Assembly: GCA_038046085.1 (NCBI GenBank) | Contig: JBBSWW010000004.1 | Span: forward strand, 1-64,000 | Direction of reading: 5' to 3' | Source: GW2011-AR18 sp038046085 | GTDB lineage: Archaea; Nanobdellota; Nanobdellia; SCGC-AAA011-G17; GW2011-AR18 | Length of the DNA stretch: 64,000 bases | The notes under the pieces: generated by a model | Database searches by the model: none | What the model was told of the DNA's origin: nothing | The model's input: the letters and a program-made list of their open reading frames with translations, nothing else | Shown: piece after piece, positions 44,343 through 53,162 of the stretch | How the letters are laid out: every line of letters starts with the position of its first letter | How positions within the stretch are numbered: the stretch's first letter is position 1 | Translations under genes and position numbers: made by a program

Positions 44343-45902
44343 TTAATCCTTATCCATCAAATGTTTCATTATAACACCAAAAGCTGGTCTTGTAATCAAA
44401 ACTCCAGCAGTAACTCCAACAATAGTTACAATAGCGAAACCTGTAAGCAAACCAGCACCTGCTCTCAATAAAGGAAGCATAGCAGCAACAGCAGTAAAGT
44501 AAGCAACTATGATAATGAAGAAAGCTTTCTTAATATTAGCCTTCATTTCATTAGGATTGCCTTTTAGAATATCATCTGTGATAACAATCTGATCATTAAC
44601 ACCAGTACCAATAGCAGCAATAATACCTGCAATAGCAGCAATATCAATATTGTTCTTGAACAGAGCAGAGAAACCTAAAATAATAAACATCTCACTGAAA
44701 ACAGTAATCATGATAGGAATAACAATCTTGAAAATCCTGTATCTAATGTAAATAACTAACATAACACCAATAACAGCTAATAAACCTACTAATAATGCAT
44801 TATTCAAGAAAGCCTCACCTAAAGATGGAGAGATATTATCAACTTTTTCAATAGTTAACTTAGTAGGAAGAGAACCAGTAATCAAGACAGTCTGTAATTT
44901 GTCTCTGTTAGCAATAGCATTTTTAATAGCATCTTTTTCAGTAGAACCAGAACCAGGACCTGAGATAACAATACGAGTTGCTTTATTACCTTTAAGACTA
45001 GAATCAACTTGCAAACTATCAACTAATACTCCATCAAGATAGAAATCAATAGTCTTTTCTAAAATTTTCTGACCAGAAGAAGTTGTATTAAGAGCTAAAT
45101 CCTTAGTAATCCCAGCATGTCTAGATGCAGCTTGCTCGCTTAAAGATATCTCAAATTCAAATCTACATGAAACACCATCAACAGCTCTAGAACATGGAGT
45201 AACAATCCTTGAACATGTACCATCAGTCCTGCAAACATGAGTAATATCTTTATTACCACCTTCGAAAACAACATCATCACCAATCTTAGCTTCAAACTTA
45301 CCCTGAGAAGCAACAAGATTCTTAACTTCCTCTTTAGTAGCACCTGAAATCTCAACAACAATATATCTATTGCCTTCAAGATCAGAAGATGATTTAATAG
45401 ATAAATCTGAAAGACCATAAACATTCAAACGACGTTCCATAGTACCAATAACATCCTTAACCTGATCGTCAGATAATTTGCCTTCAGGTCTTAATAATAC
45501 ACGAGTACCACCCTGAAGCTCCAAACCTTTCCTTAGATTAGATGATGCTTCTTTAACAGGAGTAACACCAATATCATCAGAATTTTTTATCAGAACATAA
45601 GTCTGTTTACTAGTTGATACTCTAAGAGTTGAATTTTTTGGAACAGAATTAACTGCATTATCGAAATCAATAATTGTATCGACTTCTTTATTATTAACAG
45701 CTAATATCTTCTCCCTATCAGTAGGACTAATATCCTGTGAAGGAGAAACCATGCCTGCCATAGCAGCTGAACTATTAGAATCAATAGAACCAATTACTAT
45801 ACCCTTATGACCAAGATTATAATCAATAGCAAGGAAAGACATAAGTAAGAAGAATAATAAAATCAATACTCTAGGCTCTTTCAAAATCTTAAAAATTTTC
45901 AT
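44343..45902 (-). CDS. secD: Protein translocase subunit SecD
   Basis: 519 residues from the ATG overlapping the secF stop (ATGA). Six transmembrane segments: one N-terminal, a large external P1 region containing GLELQGGTRVLLRP (the SecD signature) and a C-terminal bundle (ISPSLGEAFLNNALLVGLLA onward). Uses the proton gradient to help export proteins through SecYE. It carries a PDZ-like segment early in the loop (GSIDSNSSAAMAGMVSP). Confidence 0.93.
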   Translation of the reverse strand: MKIFKILKEPRVLILLFFLLMSFLAIDYNLGHKGIVIGSIDSNSSAAMAGMVSPSQDISPTDREKILAVNNKEVDTIIDFDNAVNSVPKNSTLRVSTSKQTYVLIKNSDDIGVTPVKEASSNLRKGLELQGGTRVLLRPEGKLSDDQVKDVIGTMERRLNVYGLSDLSIKSSSDLEGNRYIVVEISGATKEEVKNLVASQGKFEAKIGDDVVFEGGNKDITHVCRTDGTCSRIVTPCSRAVDGVSCRFEFEISLSEQAASRHAGITKDLALNTTSSGQKILEKTIDFYLDGVLVDSLQVDSSLKGNKATRIVISGPGSGSTEKDAIKNAIANRDKLQTVLITGSLPTKLTIEKVDNISPSLGEAFLNNALLVGLLAVIGVMLVIYIRYRIFKIVIPIMITVFSEMFIILGFSALFKNNIDIAAIAGIIAAIGTGVNDQIVITDDILKGNPNEMKANIKKAFFIIIVAYFTAVAAMLPLLRAGAGLLTGFAIVTIVGVTAGVLITRPAFGVIMKHLMDKD

Positions 45903-46798
45903 TGTATGTTCTTCCTCTTGCAGTAAATCCATAATATACCTGCGTTAGTCAAATAAGTAGTTATAACATCAATAATAAGAGCTATAAATATAATCGTAAA
46001 CATTTCTTTGATAACTAAATTATTACTTACAATAAGACCAATAAGCATAACAACCATAGCTGCAGCTGTCATAGTCAAACCTGTCATCATGGAGTGCCAC
46101 ATTCTATCAAATAATTTGCCCTCTCTTCTCTTAATAGACCATGTTGTAAGTAAAATGTCAGTATCAATACTATAACCAATAATAAGCATGAAAGCAACAA
46201 TACCTGCAGTTGATAGTGCAATACCCAGAAGATTAATAACAGCTAGAGTAATGACAATATCAGTAAGAGCAGCAAATATAACTGCAATACTAGGAGCAGG
46301 AGTCCTGAAACTAATGAATACAGATATTCCCATAAGAATGAAAGCGAATATTATAGATATAACTAATTGCTTAAAAAATGATTGAGAAAGTTTAGGAGAG
46401 GTTTCTTCAACACTAAAATTATCATTATCTAATTTAATATCTAAAAGATTTTCTAATCTAATTTTTAATTCATCACCAGTAATATCTGAAGCTTCAACTA
46501 TAATACCAATCCTCTTACCAGACCTAATATCCTCAAGATTCCTAACACTATGATCAACACCAAGATTAACTAATCTAGAATCATCTAAAACTTGGGATGT
46601 ATGAATAGTAGCAGAGACACCACCTTTCAATGATATGTCTTTCTTGAAAAAATCACCAGTTGTTGAATATCTAAAACCAATCAAAATTATTGAGAGAATA
46701 AGTAATATTATAGGGATATACATAAGGATCTTATGATTCTTATTCCAAAATGATTCAGCTTTGTCCTTGAACATTAAAATAATTGATAAATCATTCAT
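45899..46798 (-). CDS. secF: Protein translocase subunit SecF
   Basis: 299 residues, six transmembrane helices. DISLKGGVSATIHTS is the SecF counterpart of the SecD signature; GYSIDTDILLTTW and RMWHSMMTGLTMT lie in the C-terminal bundle. First gene of the secF-secD unit, which is the archaeal order. Confidence 0.93.
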   Translation of the reverse strand: MNDLSIILMFKDKAESFWNKNHKILMYIPIILLILSIILIGFRYSTTGDFFKKDISLKGGVSATIHTSQVLDDSRLVNLGVDHSVRNLEDIRSGKRIGIIVEASDITGDELKIRLENLLDIKLDNDNFSVEETSPKLSQSFFKQLVISIIFAFILMGISVFISFRTPAPSIAVIFAALTDIVITLAVINLLGIALSTAGIVAFMLIIGYSIDTDILLTTWSIKRREGKLFDRMWHSMMTGLTMTAAAMVVMLIGLIVSNNLVIKEMFTIIFIALIIDVITTYLTNAGILWIYCKRKNIQ

Positions 46799-46862
46799 TT
46801 AAAAGTCTTTTGTTGATTGAACAATAGTAAAGGATAAAAAACTTTAGAATAAACAAAAAATT

Positions 46863-47798
46863 ATGGGAGCATTAGAATTTCAGGATCTAGAATATTTAGC
46901 AAAAGCTTCAGATCATCTAACACAAAATCAAAGAAATAAATTTTTAGAATTAGCAAAAAGAGATCCACAAGGAGCTTTAAGATATTTTTATAGTTTAGAA
47001 GGAAATAATCCATACAAACATATTTCTACAGAAACTAAAATTAGAGGAATAGAAAATCTAAGATTAGGTGATACATTAGAAGCAAAAGAAGAAATAAATT
47101 ATAATCCTGAAGAAATACAAAAAAATTTACAAAAAGTAAAAGATTATGTAAAAGATGATGAAAGATTAACAAAAGTTTTAGAACATTTAATTACTGAATC
47201 TTCATTAGAGATTATTACTGAATTTGTTGATGATTTATCATTAGATGATATAAGAAGTAAATTAGAGATGTTAGCTGAAAAATTAATTGATGGTGAAGTA
47301 GTTGTTATACCTAAAAGAATTGTAAGTGTGGATTTTGGAGATGTTTTAGGAGTAAGAACAAGAAGAGATTATAAAGGTGATCCTTTAACTTATTTTAGTA
47401 AAAATTATGGCCCTAAAAAACTTACTAGAGCAGAACTTAAGAATTTAGACTCTGCTTTATATAGGGCTTTATTAAGATACGGTTTTATTGACAAAGCAAT
47501 CCCAGAATTTATGAATTATACTCCTGCTGATAGGAAAAAAATTCATCGTGCACACGCTCAATTTAATGGTAATGCTGCTGCAGCTTCTAGAAGTTTAAGA
47601 ATACCTGACACCAGAATTTTATCTTATTGGAAAGAATATGGATTGTCTACAAGTAAAACAAGATATCCGCCTGAAAAGAAAAATGAAATCTTATTATCCT
47701 ATAATACTTATAATGGGAGTTATACTCTGGCGGCTCGAGCATTATTTATTCCAGCCCCATCAGTTCAGTCTATATGGAGAAGAGCAGGATTAATTTAA
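46863..47798 (+). CDS. Hypothetical protein with tandem C-terminal HTH repeats
   Basis: 311 residues. The C-terminal 100 residues hold two related HTH units: FNGNAAAASRSLRIPDTRIL...WKEYGL and YNGSYTLAARALFIPAPSVQ...WRRAGL, as in terminase small subunits and related DNA-binding proteins. The N-terminal 200 residues are acidic and helical without a known family. Stop shares TTAA with the convergent helicase. Possibly a transcriptional regulator or phage-derived protein. Confidence 0.6.
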   Translation: MGALEFQDLEYLAKASDHLTQNQRNKFLELAKRDPQGALRYFYSLEGNNPYKHISTETKIRGIENLRLGDTLEAKEEINYNPEEIQKNLQKVKDYVKDDERLTKVLEHLITESSLEIITEFVDDLSLDDIRSKLEMLAEKLIDGEVVVIPKRIVSVDFGDVLGVRTRRDYKGDPLTYFSKNYGPKKLTRAELKNLDSALYRALLRYGFIDKAIPEFMNYTPADRKKIHRAHAQFNGNAAAASRSLRIPDTRILSYWKEYGLSTSKTRYPPEKKNEILLSYNTYNGSYTLAARALFIPAPSVQSIWRRAGLI

Positions 47799-49651
47799 TT
47801 AAAAAAGTTCTTAATAACACTAATAGGTTCTTTAGTCACTTTAAGATTAGAATCCTTAGGGAAGCATTTGAAATAACTTTCCCAGATATATCTTTGATCT
47901 AAAAATATAACAATACCACGATCTTTTTCAGAACGGATACAACGACCAGCATTCTGTAAACATTTTATGATAGCAGGCATGATATAACCATAATCCCAAC
48001 CTTTGCCAAATTTCTTATCATAATAATTAATCAATTCCTGAGTTTCAAGATTAGGTTTATCCAAAGGAATACCGACAACAATAACACATTTGACAATATT
48101 ATCCTCAATATCAATACCTTCGCCAAAATTACCAGCACTTGCTGCTAACAAAACAGCACCCTGATACCTATATAATTTAAATTTATCAATCATCTCAGCT
48201 TTTTCTTGTTTTGAAAGATTGGGAGTTTCTAACATTGTTGTTTTTTCACATTTATTAGAGAAGAAATTATTTACTTTATCTCTTAAATCATAACTTGGAA
48301 AAAAAATAATTGAATTACCACTAACATTATTGACAATAGATGAACAATACATTGCAATCTTGTTATACATCTCATCACTACGAGCAGTAAATTTAGTTGT
48401 AGTGTCTGGAATTATCATATTAATCTTATTTTCAACAGGGAAAGGATTCTTGAACTCACCAGTCAAAGCGTTGATATTGAATAAGTCCTTATACATATCA
48501 ATAGGAGTCAGAGTTCCAGACATAGCAATAATAGAATGACATTCCTTAGACAAAGGATTAAGAATTAAAGATGGATCAAGACATTTGTAATTAATTGAAA
48601 TAACTGGTTTATTCTTTAAATTAAAATTTTTATTAATAAACCTAGTAAAACCAGGATCAGGACCCTGCCAGTTAATAATAAAATGAGCAATAGCAGAACA
48701 AGAAGATTTTTTCTTAATAGCCATGACTGCTTCACCTATAAACAATAAATCTTTAGTGAACTGATCAATATTCATAATTTTATTAATTTCTTTATTCAAT
48801 TCTTCTTTTGTTAAAAGAGCTTCATTGGTACCCTTGAATTTAACTTTAGTAAGATTTTCGAACATCAACCTAAAATCATTCAATATATCAGCAAAATCAG
48901 AAGAATTATTATCCATACATTCCTTAATAGCATATTCAATAGTAGAAGAGGATAATTGAGTAGACATCAAGTCACGACATTTATCAGGAAGATTATGCGC
49001 TTCATCAATAATAATAATACATCTTTCTAAATCCTTATCTAACTTTTCCATCAAATTTTCACGAATAGTTGAACTAAGAATATGATGATAATCGCCAATA
49101 ATAACACGAGCTTTTTTACCTAGAATACAAGAGACTTCAAAAGGACAAAGCTTTTCAGATTTAGACTGTTCTTTCATCTCTTCAACATGCAATATCTGCC
49201 CTGAAAGATCCTTGATAACTACCTCAGTCTGCAATGATAATTTATCTTTATTTTTTAAATTACTATAAAAATTACAGTTATCCTTAGAAACTAAATCCTT
49301 ACAGTAATCATAGAATTCACCATTAGACATCTCATCAACAGCAGGTTGAGCACACATATGTTTTTTGCCAATCAAATCAACAACCTGAAAATCAACATCA
49401 AATTTATTTTTAATCAATCTCAAAGTCTCAACAGCAATCCTATGTTGAGTATGTTTAGGAGTAATGAATATAACTGTTAAATTATTTTCAATAGCATATG
49501 AGAGAGCAGGAGCCAAAGATGCTGAACTTTTACCTAAACCAGTAGGAGCATGAACAATAATACTTCTCTTTAGATTAAGAGCATTAGAGATACTATCCAT
49601 AAGCTCTTTTTGAGAAGGTCTAATCTGTTCGTGAGGAAATAAAAGCTGCAT
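47795..49651 (-). CDS. XPD/Rad3-family DNA helicase
   Basis: 618 residues from the ATG at 49651, which places RPSQKELMDSIS at the usual spot; an upstream in-frame ATG adds 17 residues. Walker A HAPTGLGKSS (34-43), four iron-sulphur cysteines (Cys100, 117, 126, 169) and DEAH at 216-219. Motif VI region is NAGRCIRSEKDRG. It unwinds DNA 5' to 3' in repair or transcription-linked roles. Confidence 0.92.
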   Translation of the reverse strand: MQLLFPHEQIRPSQKELMDSISNALNLKRSIIVHAPTGLGKSSASLAPALSYAIENNLTVIFITPKHTQHRIAVETLRLIKNKFDVDFQVVDLIGKKHMCAQPAVDEMSNGEFYDYCKDLVSKDNCNFYSNLKNKDKLSLQTEVVIKDLSGQILHVEEMKEQSKSEKLCPFEVSCILGKKARVIIGDYHHILSSTIRENLMEKLDKDLERCIIIIDEAHNLPDKCRDLMSTQLSSSTIEYAIKECMDNNSSDFADILNDFRLMFENLTKVKFKGTNEALLTKEELNKEINKIMNIDQFTKDLLFIGEAVMAIKKKSSCSAIAHFIINWQGPDPGFTRFINKNFNLKNKPVISINYKCLDPSLILNPLSKECHSIIAMSGTLTPIDMYKDLFNINALTGEFKNPFPVENKINMIIPDTTTKFTARSDEMYNKIAMYCSSIVNNVSGNSIIFFPSYDLRDKVNNFFSNKCEKTTMLETPNLSKQEKAEMIDKFKLYRYQGAVLLAASAGNFGEGIDIEDNIVKCVIVVGIPLDKPNLETQELINYYDKKFGKGWDYGYIMPAIIKCLQNAGRCIRSEKDRGIVIFLDQRYIWESYFKCFPKDSNLKVTKEPISVIKNFFN

Positions 49652-49743
49652 TAAATGAGAAATTTTTAATAGATTTATAATACTTATGATTATATTATTC
49701 AATTATACAAATTTTTATAAATTAATAAAAGAAATATTTTATC

Positions 49744-50061
49744 ATGCCAGAATCTAATTTATATCTTGGAATTATAATAAGATCACAAAACACAGATTAT
49801 CCATTAAAATATGTGCCTGTTTTTGCTTATGAAGAGAGACATTTTTCGTCTGCTTTATCATGCTGGACTCAAGATGGCAGATTTAATGTTTTTTGTGGCT
49901 ATCATATAAGTGTTCACGATGAAGAAAGAGCCAGAGTATTATTTAATAATATCAATAGAATAATAAATGATGCAAATGAAAATGGTGTCTTAGACAAAAA
50001 TTCTTTAGATGATCTATTTATACAACCTTCCAGTGCCATTATTGGCAACATTAGTGAATAG
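49744..50061 (+). CDS. Hypothetical protein (105 aa)
   Basis: 105 residues, mixed alpha/beta, with FCGYHISVHDEERARVLFNN near the middle. No family recognised. Its last 20 or so residues (NRIINDANENGVLDKNSLDD) are repeated as a fragment right after its stop. Confidence 0.55.
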   Translation: MPESNLYLGIIIRSQNTDYPLKYVPVFAYEERHFSSALSCWTQDGRFNVFCGYHISVHDEERARVLFNNINRIINDANENGVLDKNSLDDLFIQPSSAIIGNISE

Positions 50062-50125
50062 AATATTAGAAGAATCTAATAATAACAGATTAGATACTAG
50101 ATCATTGGATGATATATTCTTATGA
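50057..50125 (+). pseudogene. Duplicated tail fragment of the 105-aa gene
   Basis: In a shifted frame from 50057 the bases read NRILEESNNNRLDTRSLDDI and FL before a TGA. The preceding gene ends NRIINDANENGVLDKNSLDD with LFI next. About half the positions match in the same order. There is no start codon, so it is a remnant of a second copy or of an older 3' end. Confidence 0.6.
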
Positions 50126-50159
50126 AAATGTTTATAAATTTTTGAAAGACTAAAATATT

Positions 50160-50864
50160 ATGAAATTCCATCAAACAACTGAAGAATATGTTAAATCACA
50201 AGAACAAAGACTAGAATTAATAAAAAAACATTCATTACCTACAGAAGGATTAGTATTAAAAGTATATTTGCCAGACGAAACACACAATATAAAAGGAGAT
50301 CCAAAAAAATCAGTAACACATGAGGTAGAACAAATAGAAATAAATTCTTTAGGAATAACTGGAGACAGACATAATAATTTATATGTTAAATCTAATGCAA
50401 GAGAAATTGAATTATATAGTTCTAAAACAACAATAAGAAATAATAGACATATATTTGTAGTATCAGAAAATGATTGTGAAGAATTATCAAGAAAAATAGG
50501 AGTAAAAATAACACCAGAATTATTAGGTGCAAATATTTTAGTTGGAATAAAAAATAATAATTATCCATTAACAGAAATACCACAAGAGGCACATTTAGTA
50601 ATAACAGAAAGCAATGCTGAATTACCAAAACCACCATTAGCAGTATTAGTAAGGCATTGCAAACAAGAGGGATGTGGAATAACAGGAAAAGCAATAGCAG
50701 AACAATATGGAAGAATGGAATTATCAGCTAAGTTTATAGAAAATTCAAAAGATAATAGAGGAATAGTGTGTAAAGTAGAATATCCAACACCAGAAGAAAA
50801 CAAAGCAGTAATAAAACCTGGAATGAAAATATTCTTTAGATATACAAGCGGAGTTACTTCTTAA
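50160..50864 (+). CDS. MOSC-domain protein
   Basis: 234 residues. GITGDRHNNLYVKSNAREIE, ELLGANILVGI and the Cys region RHCKQEGCGITGKAIAEQYG match the MOSC fold used in molybdenum-cofactor sulfur carriers and detoxification enzymes. No molybdoenzyme genes are nearby. The substrate is unknown. Confidence 0.7.
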   Translation: MKFHQTTEEYVKSQEQRLELIKKHSLPTEGLVLKVYLPDETHNIKGDPKKSVTHEVEQIEINSLGITGDRHNNLYVKSNAREIELYSSKTTIRNNRHIFVVSENDCEELSRKIGVKITPELLGANILVGIKNNNYPLTEIPQEAHLVITESNAELPKPPLAVLVRHCKQEGCGITGKAIAEQYGRMELSAKFIENSKDNRGIVCKVEYPTPEENKAVIKPGMKIFFRYTSGVTS

Positions 50865-50906
50865 TTTAGGAATAACTTTAAATAATATCAAATAACTAAT
50901 TTATTA

Positions 50907-51857
50907 ATGATTTCAGGAAGTAAATTAAAGAGGGTTTTTGCTGGAATGGCAATTTCTTTGAGTTTGTTATCTGCTTGTGCTTCTGGAAGACAATTAACTA
51001 AACCAGAAATGGAAACTGCTGGAAGAGGCAGGGTAGAACGTATTGAAACATTAGATCCTATAAAAAAGCATGATGCACAGAAACTTTTACGTGAGGTAGC
51101 TTCTGATTTACAATATTTATCTAAATTAGATGAACAAAGTATCAATCATTTTATAGAACAATTAGAATTTGATATTGATGAGACAATTCAACTTGATAAA
51201 GTATTTCTAGATGTTTCAATGACAATATTTAAAGTGAGCGGAAATTTATCCCAATTGGCTTTAATGGATGTTGATGTTCATTCTGAATCAGACCAATTAG
51301 AATCGATAAAGCTTAAAGTAAAAGCTTTAGAAGATAGAATGAGAAAAGCTAAATCTGGAGACGTTAAGGATAAAATCCTTGAAAAGATTCTTAAACCTTA
51401 TATGAAAAAATATGAGAGATTGTATGAACCAAAAGATTCTATGCTAGTTGAAAGAGCTACAGAAGACTTAGTTAAGGATTATATAAAAAATGGTAAAACT
51501 GATGATGTATTAAAGTTGTTAAAACACGTAAATAAAAGTGTTAGAAAAGGAACTTTATATGGATTAATGAGTTCTTTTATAATTCAACCATTGCCTAAAT
51601 TTTTAAGACCAGACAGGTCTGAAAATAAAACTTTTTTAACTAAACTTAAAACTAATCTCTTGGGACTTTTAGATTCCGATTTATCAACAGTAGCTGGAAG
51701 AGCTATTACAAGTTATTATCTCGACTTATTTGATGATATGCCATCTTTTAGGAAATTATTGAGTGAAACTAATGCAAAGGGAAATATTAAGGCATTTGGT
51801 GGAATGAAAGATGAATTAAATGAGTGGGTTGGAAGACATCCAGAGAAACATCAATAA
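50907..51857 (+). CDS. Putative lipoprotein, helical ectodomain (316 aa)
   Basis: 316 residues. Signal peptide ending SLLSACASG (lipobox-like Cys), then a long helical region rich in Lys, Asp and Leu (IEQLEFDIDETIQLDKVFLD). No family recognised. Located at the surface if exported as the signal suggests. Confidence 0.6.
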   Translation: MISGSKLKRVFAGMAISLSLLSACASGRQLTKPEMETAGRGRVERIETLDPIKKHDAQKLLREVASDLQYLSKLDEQSINHFIEQLEFDIDETIQLDKVFLDVSMTIFKVSGNLSQLALMDVDVHSESDQLESIKLKVKALEDRMRKAKSGDVKDKILEKILKPYMKKYERLYEPKDSMLVERATEDLVKDYIKNGKTDDVLKLLKHVNKSVRKGTLYGLMSSFIIQPLPKFLRPDRSENKTFLTKLKTNLLGLLDSDLSTVAGRAITSYYLDLFDDMPSFRKLLSETNAKGNIKAFGGMKDELNEWVGRHPEKHQ

Positions 51858-51922
51858 TATTTTTACCTATAAAAACACTTATAAACTTCTATAATATAAA
51901 ATATATAAGAGGTGATATCGTC

Positions 51923-52492
51923 TTGCAAGAGGAACAAAGAGTAAACATAATAAGAGTTCTAGATGAAGCTGTAAAAGCAATAAAAGATGGAAATATTGTA
52001 TTATTGAAAGACTTAAGCAACCAGACAATACATGATGCAAGCACAGTACAGGATCAATACTCGATAACAATAGCAATCATAATATATTCATTAAGCAAAA
52101 TTCATGAAAGAGAAAATCATTATGGACAATTCAAAGGGTGGAGAACATTCTGCTATGATTGTGTAAGAGGATTAGAACTAGCAAAAATAAAACTAGAAAA
52201 ATTTGATATAAAAGGATTTGATAAAGAGATAAAAAATTATCTGAATACATTAAAAAAACTAGATACAAAATTAAAAAATTACATACAAGATGTATTTGAA
52301 AGAGCAAAATTAAACAAAGCATCAAGAATACATGAACATGGAGTATCAATAGGAAGAACAGCGGAACTATTAGGTGTTAGTAGATACGAATTAATGGATT
52401 ATATAGGAAAAACATTCATCTCAGATGTAAAAGATAACCTGACAATAGATCCAATAAAAAGAATGAAAATGACAAGGGAGATATTCAAATGA
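51923..52492 (+). CDS. HTH protein paired with PIN domain (putative antitoxin)
   Basis: 189 residues from TTG at 51923, fixed by GAGGTGAT (51909-51916); in-frame ATGs upstream lie in the previous gene. Long helices then an HTH near the C-terminus (SIGRTAELLGVSRYELMDYI), as in UPF0175-type and related archaeal antitoxins. It overlaps the PIN gene by 4 bases. Confidence 0.65.
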   Translation: MQEEQRVNIIRVLDEAVKAIKDGNIVLLKDLSNQTIHDASTVQDQYSITIAIIIYSLSKIHERENHYGQFKGWRTFCYDCVRGLELAKIKLEKFDIKGFDKEIKNYLNTLKKLDTKLKNYIQDVFERAKLNKASRIHEHGVSIGRTAELLGVSRYELMDYIGKTFISDVKDNLTIDPIKRMKMTREIFK

Positions 52493-53160
52493 AGACAATA
52501 GTCCTAGATACAAGTTCTGTAATAAGTCTGGTAACAAATAATTTATTAGAAATAATAAAACCATTAAAAGAAAAATTCAAAGGAACATTCTATATACCAG
52601 AATCAGTTGAATATGAATTAATAGACAAACCATTAGAGACAAAAATGTTCAAACTAGAGGCAATAATGGTAAGCAAGGCAATAGAAGATAAAGATTTTGT
52701 TGTATATGAAGAGAGTATAGATGTTGGATCATTATTACATAAAATAAATAATCTATATTTTGTAAACGGAAAACCAATAAGCATAGTAAGCAAAGCAGAG
52801 GTTGAAGCATTAGCTTTAGCAATAAAACTAGAATCAAGTGCGTATGCAGTAGATGAGAGAACAATGAGATTAGTAATAGAAGATCCAATGAGATTGAAAA
52901 AGATACAAGAAAATAAATTACATATGAAAGTAACAATAAATTATGAATTCATGAATGAGATAAAAAATTTAGTGAAGAATGTAAAAGTAATAAGAAGTAC
53001 AGAATTAGTATTGATGGCATATGAGTTTGGATTATTAGATAAATATTTAATAAATGTATCAAGAGAACAATTATTAGATGCATTATTATGGGGATTAAAG
53101 ATAAGAGGATGTTCTATATCAAATGAGGAAGTAGAATCATTAACAGATTTTGAATTATAA
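52489..53160 (+). CDS. PIN-domain nuclease (putative toxin)
   Basis: 223 residues. The PIN acids are visible: VLDTSSVISL (Asp7), SKAEVEALALAI and YAVDERTMRLV. An extra C-terminal helical domain follows (LVLMAYEFGLLDKYLIN). PIN nucleases cleave RNA. With the preceding HTH gene it looks like a toxin-antitoxin or regulated-RNase pair; the long C-terminus is unlike compact VapC toxins. Confidence 0.75.
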   Translation: MKTIVLDTSSVISLVTNNLLEIIKPLKEKFKGTFYIPESVEYELIDKPLETKMFKLEAIMVSKAIEDKDFVVYEESIDVGSLLHKINNLYFVNGKPISIVSKAEVEALALAIKLESSAYAVDERTMRLVIEDPMRLKKIQENKLHMKVTINYEFMNEIKNLVKNVKVIRSTELVLMAYEFGLLDKYLINVSREQLLDALLWGLKIRGCSISNEEVESLTDFEL

Positions 53161-53162
53161 AA

